Assembly (NCBI RefSeq): GCF_900188175.1 | Contig: NZ_FZOQ01000027.1 | Coordinates: forward strand, 1-64,000 | Reading direction: 5' to 3' | Origin: Pontibacter ummariensis | GTDB taxonomy: Bacteria > Bacteroidota > Bacteroidia > Cytophagales > Hymenobacteraceae | Length of the DNA stretch: 64,000 nucleotides | In this document: in pieces, positions 54,122 through 61,938 of the stretch | Position numbering within the stretch: the first letter of the stretch is position 1 | Layout: the number at the start of each line of letters is the position of its first letter | Notes under the pieces: generated by a model | The model's database searches: none | Told to the model about the DNA's origin: nothing | What the model saw: only the letters and a program-made list of their open reading frames with translations | Translations under genes and position numbers: made by a program

Positions 54122-55372
54122 CTACTCGTCTTTCAGAGCCACGACCGGATTCACGCGGGCGGCCTTGGTGGCAGGTATTAGTCCGGCCAAGGCCCCTGTT
54201 ATCACCAGCAACACCGTAGCGGTTATGGCGATGCCTGGGTTTACCTCCGGAATGCCGAAGAAGCCTGCCTGCACGTCGAACTTCCGCATCAGGTACTCGA
54301 TCAGGGCGATAATGCCCGTACCGCCCAACAAGCCAACATAGCCGGCCAGGCCAGTGATCACGATAGACTCCTGAATGATCAGGCTGATGATGGACCATGG
54401 CGTGGCCCCCAGCGCCTTGCGAATGCCTATCTCCTTGGTGCGCTCCTTCACTACAATAAGCATGATGTTGCTTACCCCGATAATTCCGGCGATGATGGTG
54501 CCAATGCTGACCAGCCAACTAAAGCCCGCAATGCCGGCAAACAGGCCTTGTATGTCCTGAAACTCCTCCTCCACGTTAGCCGACCCGAAAGCCTTCAGGT
54601 CTGTAGGGGCTACTTGGTGGCGCTGCATCAGCAAGGTTTTTACCTTATCCTCTATCACCGCGGCCGGCACACCTGGCTTGGGTACCAATGCCAGAGAGCC
54701 TACCTTGTTCACCTGATTAAAGGTCTGCTGTAGTGCTGTGTGGGGGATGTAGATGACTTTAGCGTCTTCCACAATGTCCTCCCCTTTTCCAACCGGCTCA
54801 AAGGTGCCCACTATCTGAAAGTAGCTCCCCTTAATGCTGATGTACTCTCCAATCGGTTCTTTCACACCCGGGAAAAGCACCTCCAGTACCCGTGGCCCCA
54901 CTACTGCTACCTTTCGTTTTTCCCGCATGTCAATTTCATTCACAAAACGACCACCCGTAATTGTGAGCGGCCTCACAAAGAGAACCTCCGGCGACTCTCC
55001 GTTTACCGTAAAAGCTGAGCTCTTGTCTTCGTAATTCACGGTAAAGTCTCCCCCCAGCTGGTTATTGGGTGCTACTACCCCCACCTCGGGTATGTTGGCT
55101 TTAATGGCAGCCACATCATCGTTTGTTATCTGGATAAAGCGGCCGGCTTTCAGGCCCATATAAGGCACGCTGGTTCGCTGCGTCCAGACAAAAACAGCGT
55201 TCTTGGCAATGTTGAACTCACTCACGATGCCGTTTTCCAGCCCCTTGCCTGCACCAAGCAATACGACCAGCATAAAGATGCCCCAAAACACGCCAAAGGC
55301 CGTAAGCCCCGTACGGAGCTTATGCTTCTTGACGGTATTGTAAATCTCGGTCCACTTATCTATGTCGATCAT
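54122..55372 (-). CDS. MacB-like ABC permease (second copy)
   Basis: 416 aa: a first TM helix (about 20-42: GLTAFGVFWGIFMLVVLLGAGKG), an extracytoplasmic MacB_PCD domain (about 50-280), then the FtsX domain with three helices (about 283-410). The start motif KLRTGLTAFGVFWG is shared with the other copy. No ATPase domain is fused, unlike E. coli MacB. Operon with ATPase and HlyD. Substrate unknown (macrolide, lipoprotein-like or peptide). Confidence 0.9.
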   Translation of the reverse strand: MIDIDKWTEIYNTVKKHKLRTGLTAFGVFWGIFMLVVLLGAGKGLENGIVSEFNIAKNAVFVWTQRTSVPYMGLKAGRFIQITNDDVAAIKANIPEVGVVAPNNQLGGDFTVNYEDKSSAFTVNGESPEVLFVRPLTITGGRFVNEIDMREKRKVAVVGPRVLEVLFPGVKEPIGEYISIKGSYFQIVGTFEPVGKGEDIVEDAKVIYIPHTALQQTFNQVNKVGSLALVPKPGVPAAVIEDKVKTLLMQRHQVAPTDLKAFGSANVEEEFQDIQGLFAGIAGFSWLVSIGTIIAGIIGVSNIMLIVVKERTKEIGIRKALGATPWSIISLIIQESIVITGLAGYVGLLGGTGIIALIEYLMRKFDVQAGFFGIPEVNPGIAITATVLLVITGALAGLIPATKAARVNPVVALKDE

Positions 55373-55592
55373 AGCTCTTCTTTAATTTTGAATCACTGTG
55401 TTTTGAATGACTGACTAAAGGGTGCTTTGCTTCAAGATTTTCGGAGGTGTTAGGAACAAGGCCTAGGACTTGTCACCAAGATCTTTTCAGGATGAAAACA
55501 AGGCTCAAGTACAGGGTTCGCACATCAATACATCCGCTTTTTTTTAAATAGTCACGCATTTAAAATTCAGTAGCTCATTTATTCCAGGTTAT

Positions 55593-56837
55593 CTAGTCTG
55601 CCCGCAGTGCCTCAATGGGCTTGATGTTGGCCGCCTTTAGAGCGGGAACCAGCCCGGCAAGGGCGCCTGACAGTACCAACACCAGCGTAGCAGCCAAAGC
55701 CACTTCCAGGTCTACCTCCGGGTTGGCGAAAAAGGGAAGCTCAGCTCCCGATGACACGAGCAGGTGCTCTACTAAGGCCAGCAACCCCGTACCGCAAAGC
55801 AGGCCCATGTAACCGGAGAAAGCAGTGATCACCACCGATTCCTGGAGAATCAAACTCACAATGGAGAAGGGCGTTGCCCCCAGGGCCTTTCGCACTCCGA
55901 TCTCGCGGGTGCGCTCCTTCACAATGATCAGCATGATATTGCTCACACCCACGATACCGGCTATCAAGGTGCCAATGCCCACAATCCATACAAAGATGCT
56001 GATGCCGCTAAAAAGTCCCTGCAGCTTGAGGTACTCTGCCTCGGTGTTTTCAATGCCCAGGGCCATGTCGTCATTCTCTGCGAACTTGTGCCGTTTGGCC
56101 AGCAAGGCCCGCAGTTTGTCCTCCACCTGCTTGGCCGGCACGCCATCCTGCGGGGTAAGCAGCATCATCTGCACCTGGTTTGGCTGGCTAAAGGCTGTCT
56201 GTAGTGTAGAGAAGGGGATATAGGCCCGTTCCTCCCGACGGCCGCTGTTGTTGCCACTTGCCTTAAAAGTACCGATCACTTTAAAGTAAATACCCTGTAT
56301 GTTCACGTACTCGCCTACCGGGTCCTGCTCTTTGAACAGCACCTTTGCGGCCTGCTCGCCCAGCACAATCACTTTACGCTTCTCCCGCTCGTCAAACTCG
56401 TTCAGCACGCGGCCCCGGTAAGGGCGTTCGCCGTTCATGTCCAAAAAAGCCGGCTCTGCCCCAAACACCTGGTAAGAACCATTCTGGTCTTTATAGTTGA
56501 TCGTGTACTCGCCCCACACGCGATTGCGCGGTGCCAGCTTATTTAATTGGGCTACCTCCCGCTCAATTGCCTCCAGGTCTTCGTTCGTGAACTTGATCTC
56601 CCTGCCCGGCACCATGCCTTTATGTGCCAGCGCTGTTTTCCCGCTCCATACAAAAATGCTGTTCTTGGCACCAGCACCAAAGCGGTTGTACACGCCGTTC
56701 TCCATGCCCTTACCCGCACCGAGCAGCAACACCAGCATAAAGATGCCCCAGAACACGCCAAAGGCTGTCAGGAAAGTTCGCAGCTTGTTTTTCTGCATTG
56801 TTCCCAGTATCTCCTGCCACTTATCCAGATCGAACAT
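55593..56837 (-). CDS. MacB-like ABC permease (first copy)
   Basis: 414 aa paralogue of the gene that follows (220 bp downstream): MFDLDKWQEILGTMQKNKLRTFLTAFGVFWGIFMLVLLLGAGKGMENGV opens it, with a MacB_PCD middle and an FtsX C-terminus (ILLIIVKERTREIGVRKALGATP-like). The two copies probably form a heterodimeric permease with the one ATPase at 56889-57605. Confidence 0.9.
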   Translation of the reverse strand: MFDLDKWQEILGTMQKNKLRTFLTAFGVFWGIFMLVLLLGAGKGMENGVYNRFGAGAKNSIFVWSGKTALAHKGMVPGREIKFTNEDLEAIEREVAQLNKLAPRNRVWGEYTINYKDQNGSYQVFGAEPAFLDMNGERPYRGRVLNEFDEREKRKVIVLGEQAAKVLFKEQDPVGEYVNIQGIYFKVIGTFKASGNNSGRREERAYIPFSTLQTAFSQPNQVQMMLLTPQDGVPAKQVEDKLRALLAKRHKFAENDDMALGIENTEAEYLKLQGLFSGISIFVWIVGIGTLIAGIVGVSNIMLIIVKERTREIGVRKALGATPFSIVSLILQESVVITAFSGYMGLLCGTGLLALVEHLLVSSGAELPFFANPEVDLEVALAATLVLVLSGALAGLVPALKAANIKPIEALRAD

Positions 56838-56888
56838 GTATGCTACTTATTTGATAGGTTTCGTTTGCCTTTTTAAGTGTAAGCGTGC

Positions 56889-57605
56889 CTATTTAGCTGC
56901 TGATTCAGCTGCTACTGTACTGGCTGTTTCGTGGAGGCCATGGCTATTTACAATCAAGCCATCCTTTAAGCGGATCACACGGTGGGTCTGCTCGGCAATG
57001 TCGTTCTCGTGCGTTACGATCACCACCGTCATGCCCTTGCGGTTTACCTCTTTAAAAATGTCCATTACCTCGTAGGAGGTCTGCGTGTCCAAAGCTCCTG
57101 TAGGTTCGTCGGCCAGGATTAGCTTGGGCTGTGAGATCAGGGCACGGGCAATCGCTACCCGCTGCCGCTGCCCGCCCGACATCTCGTTTGGCGAGTGCTC
57201 TGCCCAGTCTTTCAGCCCCACCATGTCCAGGTACTCCAGGGCCAGCTTATTGCGCTCTCTGCGGCTTACCTTCTGGTAGTACAGCGGCAGGGCCACATTC
57301 TCCATCGCATTCTTAAAAGACAGCAGGTTGAAGGACTGGAACACAAAGCCCAGGAAGCGGTTGCGGTAATAGGCTGCTTTAGCTGCCGATAAATTCTTGA
57401 TAGGGGTACCAGCCAGAGTATAGTCCCCCTGATCGTAATCGTCCAGAATACCCAGAATGTTAAGCAAGGTAGACTTACCGGAACCGGAAGAGCCCATGAT
57501 CGACACAAACTCCCCTTCCCCGATGTGCATGTCTATGCCTTTGAGCACATGCAGCCTGTTGTGGCCTACGGCGTAATACTTGTGTATGTCCTGGAGCTGT
57601 ATCAT
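56889..57605 (-). CDS. ABC transporter ATP-binding protein (MacB/LolD type)
   Basis: 238 aa ATPase: Walker A GSSGSGKST at 38-46, signature MSGGQ at 142-146, Walker B LILADEP at 162-168, D-loop TGALD, H-loop VTH. Belongs to the MacB/LolD group that energises FtsX-type permeases from the inner side. First gene of the ATPase-permease-permease-HlyD operon. Confidence 0.92.
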   Translation of the reverse strand: MIQLQDIHKYYAVGHNRLHVLKGIDMHIGEGEFVSIMGSSGSGKSTLLNILGILDDYDQGDYTLAGTPIKNLSAAKAAYYRNRFLGFVFQSFNLLSFKNAMENVALPLYYQKVSRRERNKLALEYLDMVGLKDWAEHSPNEMSGGQRQRVAIARALISQPKLILADEPTGALDTQTSYEVMDIFKEVNRKGMTVVIVTHENDIAEQTHRVIRLKDGLIVNSHGLHETASTVAAESAAK

Positions 57606-57916
57606 AGGCTAAATGTTTGACAGTAAAACTCTTTCTTCATACGGTAGTCGGCTATGCAAGCTATCAGTAGTTAAAGTAATTATAGGTTAGATTATACTTA
57701 CAACGCTTTTCTATCGACCTATTTCCCTTCTGCATCGACTAAACAGCTATAACAGCGGCTGCATGCTTTTTCTTTGTGAATGAAGTCAGTTGGTAAAACA
57801 AGCCGCGGGCGAGATAGGCAGCTTTAATTTAGTGTAGCGCAATAGTAAGAACGAAGAAAACAATGCCTGCCTTCGAGCTGTAGTATCCAGCGCGAAACCA
57901 CTGCGTACGAGAGAGC
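57606..57916. other. Gap between the efflux operon and an unknown gene
   Basis: 311 bp between divergent genes. No TAnnTTTG with a -33 partner was found on either strand, and no clear inverted repeat. Confidence 0.4.
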
Positions 57917-58468
57917 ATGCGGCAACAGCAAATCCCTGCGCCTATTCTCTTTCACCCACTGAAGCATCACCTGGGCTACATCCGCCTGTTTCTACAGGAA
58001 AGCGAACTGCTCTCAGAACTGGAGCTAAAGATAGCCCTCCGCACCATTGGCGGCTCACAACTGGACCTGTATACCGGTCCGCTTTCCTCACAGCAGCTTT
58101 CTCTAGAGGTTATCGCCTATCTTCAGCAAGGCGGATTACTGCACCCGGATGCTTTCCGCAACTACCTGGCCCCTTCCGGCTACGGCCTCTGCTCCCTCTC
58201 CGACGGTTCCGGGTGGACACTACGCTGGGGGCTGCACGAAGGGCGCCATGTACACCTGCATCCGGCCCGCTACTCCCGCCACACCCAACGGGTAAAGGCT
58301 AACCACCTTAAGACAGCCATTGCTGCTGCCATCGCCACTACCCGATTCCAGCGCAGTATGGACTTGCCCTTGCTAAACCAGGTGCGGGACAGGTGGCTGG
58401 CACTACCTCCGGTAGAGGGTTATACTGCAGAAGAAGGCCTGGGAAAAGTTCTGGCACTGCTGCTTTAG
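57917..58468 (+). CDS. Conserved-looking protein of unknown function
   Basis: 183 aa, cytoplasmic by composition: no signal or membrane segment. The N-terminal half mixes helices and strands (PLKHHLGYIRLFLQESELLSELELKIALRTIGG) and YTGPLSSQQLSLEVIAYLQQ; the second half has HVHLHPARYSRHTQRVKANHLKTAIAAAIATT. Histidine, arginine and tyrosine in the HPARYSRHT segment could be functional. I recognise no family. Convergent with the repeat-protein gene (9 bp apart). Confidence 0.6.
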   Translation: MRQQQIPAPILFHPLKHHLGYIRLFLQESELLSELELKIALRTIGGSQLDLYTGPLSSQQLSLEVIAYLQQGGLLHPDAFRNYLAPSGYGLCSLSDGSGWTLRWGLHEGRHVHLHPARYSRHTQRVKANHLKTAIAAAIATTRFQRSMDLPLLNQVRDRWLALPPVEGYTAEEGLGKVLALLL

Positions 58469-58476
58469 GCCCAACC

Positions 58477-59253
58477 TTAACGGTTCATGCTTTGCAGCGA
58501 GGCAAGCGATACCTTCCTGTTGTTTAGCTGGGTGTACTTGAAGTCATCTCCGCCCCGGAAATCGGCACCTTTGATGTCAAAAGCATCTTTGACCTTGGCG
58601 TACTTAAAGTTGGCAGTGCCATCAAAAACAGCTTTGCGGAAGTTCACGCCCTCTTGAAACTCGGCGTACTTAAAATTAGCCTCCTCCCCAAAGGTGGCAC
58701 CGGCAAAGCTTACCAGCACAGGGAACTTCACATACTTGAAGTTCGCATCCTCCCGGAACAGGGCATTGCTAAAATCTACCCGCTTCGCAAACTTACTGTA
58801 CTTAAAGAGACCTTCTTCCGAAAACTTACTATTCGCAAAAGAGGCTCCTTCCTTAAATTCGGAATACTTAAAAGCACTTGCTTCCTCAAACTTGCAGTTC
58901 TCGAAACGCACGCTTTCCTCAAAGTTGGTATTGTACACCTCATCGGAAGAGTTAAACAGGTTACTGGTTTCCGGGTTGTAATAAGCCAGCACATCGCCTT
59001 TAAAGGTGCAGTTGGTAAAAGACAGGGGCACCGTTACTGTACTAACGTATTCTTTGGAGCCATTCCCTTTCTGCTGCTTCATGTTCTCCAGCCTGGTCAT
59101 GTCCAGGTCACCTACAATCACGGCATTCTTATAAGAGACAGCCTCTCCCCGGTTTATCTTGGCAATGATTTCGGAAGCGTTTACGCTTGTTTGTGCCCAG
59201 CAAAGCAGTGGAAACATCAGCAATACAAACAGCATCAGTACTTTTTCTTTCAT
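58477..59253 (-). CDS. Pentapeptide-type repeat protein with 22-residue period
   Basis: 258 aa with a signal peptide (about 1-20, LLCWAQ) and, from about 90, a right-handed parallel beta-helix repeat (Pentapeptide_3-like). Five consecutive coils share the 22-residue frame FKYxxFx5Fx4Fx5, beginning FKYSEF, FKYSKF, FKYVKF, FKYAEF and FKYAKV, with a final FKYTQL. Exported, so probably periplasmic or surface. The pentapeptide family includes DNA-mimic proteins, but that role needs the cytoplasm and is not favoured here. Ligand unknown. Confidence 0.82.
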   Translation of the reverse strand: MKEKVLMLFVLLMFPLLCWAQTSVNASEIIAKINRGEAVSYKNAVIVGDLDMTRLENMKQQKGNGSKEYVSTVTVPLSFTNCTFKGDVLAYYNPETSNLFNSSDEVYNTNFEESVRFENCKFEEASAFKYSEFKEGASFANSKFSEEGLFKYSKFAKRVDFSNALFREDANFKYVKFPVLVSFAGATFGEEANFKYAEFQEGVNFRKAVFDGTANFKYAKVKDAFDIKGADFRGGDDFKYTQLNNRKVSLASLQSMNR

Positions 59254-59334
59254 AGTTCAATCATTAAGGTTTACACGTTTCGCTTTTCTTATGCTTTAAA
59301 GATGTAGCAGCGGAGGCAAAGGTTGCCTGGCCTT

Positions 59335-59383
59335 AAAAAATAAATCCCTTGCCTAAAGGAGACTGGCAAGGGATTTATTTTTT
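59335..59383 (-). terminator. Long terminator ending the GntR-ABC operon
   Basis: A 19-bp perfect stem (59335-59353 with 59365-59383), 11-nt loop, A and T runs at the ends, so it can act on both strands. Confidence 0.88.
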
Positions 59384-59390
59384 CATGATG

Positions 59391-59573
59391 CTATTCCGGA
59401 ACGCTCGGTACTTCTGGTGCCTCAGGGGCGTCTGGCGCTGAGGGCACAACTACGTGCTCCTGCTCAGTTACCGGCTCTTCCACCATATAGGCTTTCGCAA
59501 TGCCCATCATGGTAGTGATACCAAGCAACACAACAATCAGTAGCCCAAGCAAAAGTTTATTACTGGTTTTCAT
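59391..59573 (-). CDS. Small membrane protein, Pro-rich tail
   Basis: 60 aa: MKTSNKLLLGLLIVVLLGITTMMG is a membrane anchor, followed by a Pro/Ala/Glu/Val tail with APDAPEAPEVPSVPE. The terminator starts right after it, so the frame is not cut by the window. Such an opening is seen in longer Bacteroidota anchored proteins of similar GntR-ABC operons, so this could be a shortened form (inference). Last gene of the operon. Confidence 0.6.
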   Translation of the reverse strand: MKTSNKLLLGLLIVVLLGITTMMGIAKAYMVEEPVTEQEHVVVPSAPDAPEAPEVPSVPE

Positions 59574-59608
59574 TTTATGACGTTTTAATGTTGATAGATA
59601 ACACCTGC

Positions 59609-59977
59609 TTAAACACTTGCCCCTGAGTACTTCGAAAAGTACGCCTTCAGGTCCTCGAAGGAGAGCCCAAGCAGTTGCATGGTTTTGAAGAACACGGGTA
59701 GGTCTTCCTCTATGAACTGCTCTTTTTTCAGGGCAATGGTCTTTTCAAGACCGTCATCTGCCAAAAAGTAGCCGATTCCTCTTTTGTTATAGATGATACC
59801 TTTCTCTTGCAGGTAATTGAATGTTCGCATAGTCGTGTTTGGGTTTACCTCAAACTCTACTGCCATATCCCGGATAGAGGGGATCTTATCGCCGCTGGCC
59901 CACTTCCCTTTCAGGATGTTCTCGAAGAAGCGGTTCGCGATCTGTAGATATATAGCTTGATTTTCTTTGAATTCCAT
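59609..59977 (-). CDS. GntR-family (YtrA-type) transcriptional regulator
   Basis: 122 aa: winged-helix DNA-binding domain at about 8-75 (IYLQIANRFFENILKGKWASGDKIPSIRDMAVEFEVNPNTTMRTFNYLQEKGIIYNKRGIGYFL) with a short C-terminal helix region, the compact YtrA layout. No ligand-binding domain, so it likely senses indirectly. Placed 1 bp after the permease and transcribed with the ABC genes; the operator at 61767-61792 suggests autorepression of the operon. Confidence 0.9.
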   Translation of the reverse strand: MEFKENQAIYLQIANRFFENILKGKWASGDKIPSIRDMAVEFEVNPNTTMRTFNYLQEKGIIYNKRGIGYFLADDGLEKTIALKKEQFIEEDLPVFFKTMQLLGLSFEDLKAYFSKYSGASV

Positions 59978-59978
59978 C

Positions 59979-60710
59979 TTACACCTGCCTTTCTTTCAGT
60001 TTGAAATATGATACTACTAATAGGAACAGTGGCAGCACAAACCAGTAGAGGAACGGTACAACCTCCTTAAAAATAAACTCTGCCGTGCCCTTTAGCTCAC
60101 TGCCTGGCTCAAGATGGTGATTTCCTCCCCCGAACAAGAGATAACCAAGCCCTCCGGTATAAGCAGCCAGTACCATCGCTATCAGAAATAGCGCCAGTAG
60201 CGTCTTAAGAAAGTTATTGCCTCTGAATGCAACAGCACCTAGAAAGAAGAAGGTTTGGGTTACCATAAAACTGCCAACCATTCTGAGCAGGTCACCGTTT
60301 GCCAGCCCTGGCAGGCGCGCCGGTTGTCCTGCTACTGTGGCACTGGCAAAAGTCAGGATAAAGACACTGGCCAAGGCCGTTACCAGGAAAACAGGAGCTA
60401 CAAGCAGCCATGCCCCCACCAGCTTCTCAAGAGTAGAGACGGGCAGGGTCAGAAAAGCATAGCTTTGCTGAGGCGAATTCATTTCGTTATAGATCTTGCT
60501 CGTAAAGATGAAGCCACCGAGGAACAGCACCACCAGGTAAAGAGGCACCAAGTTCTCCACAGCCTCTGGGTTAAAATAGGCTACCAGGCCGGATATTACC
60601 AGCAGCACGCCCACGATAGCAACAACGGCTATCCACATCGAGCTAATGTTCATGTACAGCTGCCGCTTCATAAAGTGGCCAAGCCGTGTCAGGTCAAATT
60701 CTGTATTCAT
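59979..60710 (-). CDS. ABC permease of a GntR-regulated transporter
   Basis: 243 aa with about six membrane helices (for example 22-45, 55-75, 97-125, 135-158, 164-190, 215-238). The N-terminal MNTEFDLTRLGHFMKRQLYMN precedes the first helix. The small gene upstream shares this N-terminus. Probably a dimeric type-2 ABC exporter with the ATPase at 60902; substrate unknown, possibly a peptide antibiotic or lipid II-binding compound by analogy with YtrABCDEF. Confidence 0.82.
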   Translation of the reverse strand: MNTEFDLTRLGHFMKRQLYMNISSMWIAVVAIVGVLLVISGLVAYFNPEAVENLVPLYLVVLFLGGFIFTSKIYNEMNSPQQSYAFLTLPVSTLEKLVGAWLLVAPVFLVTALASVFILTFASATVAGQPARLPGLANGDLLRMVGSFMVTQTFFFLGAVAFRGNNFLKTLLALFLIAMVLAAYTGGLGYLLFGGGNHHLEPGSELKGTAEFIFKEVVPFLYWFVLPLFLLVVSYFKLKERQV

Positions 60711-60714
60711 GGTT

Positions 60715-60912
60715 TTATTTTGTACTAATGGTTAGGATTACGGTGTCGTTTACAATGCCCTTTAGCACTAACTCCAAAGGGTAGGTATAGTCTATGTCCC
60801 TGGTCTCGACCAATACTGCACAACCGACAGCGGCCATCGCAATTAACAGGGAGTTCAGGTTAAAGTTAAGCTGCTCTACAAAGCGGCCTAACCCTTTCAG
60901 CTTAGTATTCAT
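60715..60912 (-). CDS. Permease N-terminus/ATPase C-terminus fusion remnant (65 aa)
   Basis: Encodes a single membrane helix and a short hydrophilic tail. Residues 1-36 (MNTKLKGLGRFVEQLNFNLN, then a helix) match the start of the permease downstream in MNT, LGxF, QL, N, S, IA, A and LV. Residues 47-60 (LELVLKGIVNDTVI) match the end of the ATPase, LELLFNGIIKNAPVI. The start overlaps the ATPase stop by 11 bp; 4 bp separate its stop from the permease start. It is best read as a gene made by deletion within a duplicated ATPase-permease unit. Whether it still has a function is unknown. Confidence 0.65.
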   Translation of the reverse strand: MNTKLKGLGRFVEQLNFNLNSLLIAMAAVGCAVLVETRDIDYTYPLELVLKGIVNDTVILTISTK

Positions 60913-61753
60913 AGTTTAGTTTGGCAAATTGTTCGTTTATCACAGGGGCGTTCTTTATGATGCCGTTAAACAGCAACTCCAGGTCCACGCGGCTGTCCTG
61001 CCCGCTTAGGTTCTTCACAATGCCTGCTTTTCTGCCCTGTAGTTCCTCCGCGTACAGTACCTCCCCTTCCGGTATGCCCGCCAGGTTGTACTCAAAGGCC
61101 AGGCGCTCCGAGATAGCCGCAATATTCTGGTTGAAGATGATGTTTCCGTGCTCCAACACCACGATGTTGTCGATCAGGTTCTCCAGGTCGCGCACCTGGT
61201 GGGTGGAGATAACAATGATCTTGTCCTCATCCAGCGAGGCAGCCATAATCTTCCGGAACTGGCTCTTCGAAGGGATGTCCAGGCCGTTGGTCGGCTCGTC
61301 CAGGATCAGCAGGCGGGCGTTGGTGGCAAGGCCAAAGGCGATCAAAAACTTCTTTTTCTGCCCGTACGACAGCGTAGACAGCTTATCCTCTTCCTGAAGC
61401 TCAAACTCCGCAAGATAGGCCTGCAACTGATTATGGCTGAACTTAGAGTAGAAAACTGAATTGATGTTGACAAACGTTGCCAGGCTGATAGGCGGAAGGT
61501 TAAACTCCTCCGGCACGAGGTAGATATCCTGCAGCATGGCCGGCTTGCGTGCCGAAGCATCGTACCCAAACACCCGGCACTCGCCGCTGTCGGGATAAAG
61601 CAAACCGGAGATAAGCTTTAGCAGCGACGATTTGCCGGCGCCGTTTTTCCCTAACAACCCATAGATAAAGCCGGGCTGCAGGCTTAGGTTCAGGTTCTCG
61701 AAGAGCTGCTTCTTCTTTTTGTACCTGAAGTGGATGTCGTTTAATGCTATCAT
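60902..61753 (-). CDS. ABC transporter ATP-binding protein
   Basis: 283 aa: Walker A GKNGAGKS at 35-42, signature LSYGQ at 128-132, Walker B LLILDEP at 148-154, H-loop H185. The tail after about 215 (EGEVLYAEELQGRKAGIVKN) is an extra C-terminal domain that recurs, degraded, in the small gene next door. First gene of the operon; its start is 14 nt downstream of the operator edge. The LSYGQ signature deviates from LSGGQ, as is common in this exporter subgroup. Confidence 0.9.
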   Translation of the reverse strand: MIALNDIHFRYKKKKQLFENLNLSLQPGFIYGLLGKNGAGKSSLLKLISGLLYPDSGECRVFGYDASARKPAMLQDIYLVPEEFNLPPISLATFVNINSVFYSKFSHNQLQAYLAEFELQEEDKLSTLSYGQKKKFLIAFGLATNARLLILDEPTNGLDIPSKSQFRKIMAASLDEDKIIVISTHQVRDLENLIDNIVVLEHGNIIFNQNIAAISERLAFEYNLAGIPEGEVLYAEELQGRKAGIVKNLSGQDSRVDLELLFNGIIKNAPVINEQFAKLNYEY

Positions 61754-61766
61754 AGTTTCACTTGTT

Positions 61767-61792
61767 TAGTGTACTAGTTACTTAGTACACTA
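61767..61792. promoter_or_regulatory. Operator: perfect inverted repeat, probable GntR site
   Basis: TAGTGTACTA-N6-TAGTACACTA, two perfect 10-bp arms separated by 6 bp. It begins immediately after the -7 box on the minus strand and covers the transcription start, between promoter and ATPase start. The core AGTGTA...TACACT resembles the reported B. subtilis YtrA half sites. Confidence 0.75.
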
Positions 61793-61822
61793 CAAATGTA
61801 AAAACAGTTTTGATATCCGCAA
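61793..61822 (-). promoter_or_regulatory. Promoter of the GntR-ABC operon (TTG-N19-TACATTTG)
   Basis: Minus strand TTTG with TTG at complement 61820-61822, exactly 19 nt, then TACATTTG at complement 61793-61800. Both boxes match the consensus; the mRNA leader would be about 35 nt. Confidence 0.85.
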
Positions 61823-61875
61823 ACTTTTTCATAAAATATTTTTGCAGTCTTAGAAGATGGACCTGTATAAAAGCA

Positions 61876-61903
61876 GCAGCGCCACCCCTTGGGGTGGCGC
61901 TGC
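61876..61903 (-). terminator. GC-rich terminator after lpd
   Basis: Thirteen-bp perfect stem GCAGCGCCACCCC/GGGGTGGCGCTGC with a 2-nt nominal loop (the last pairs open to form it), then GCTTTTATA on the minus strand. It ends lpd transcription 36 bp past the stop. Confidence 0.65.
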
Positions 61904-61938
61904 CAACATAATTAACCTTAATTTAAGCGAACCGGAAG

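Noticed and set aside
57829..57840. Single AGTGTA-like half site near the unknown gene
   Set aside because: Only one half, without a mate at the operator spacing.
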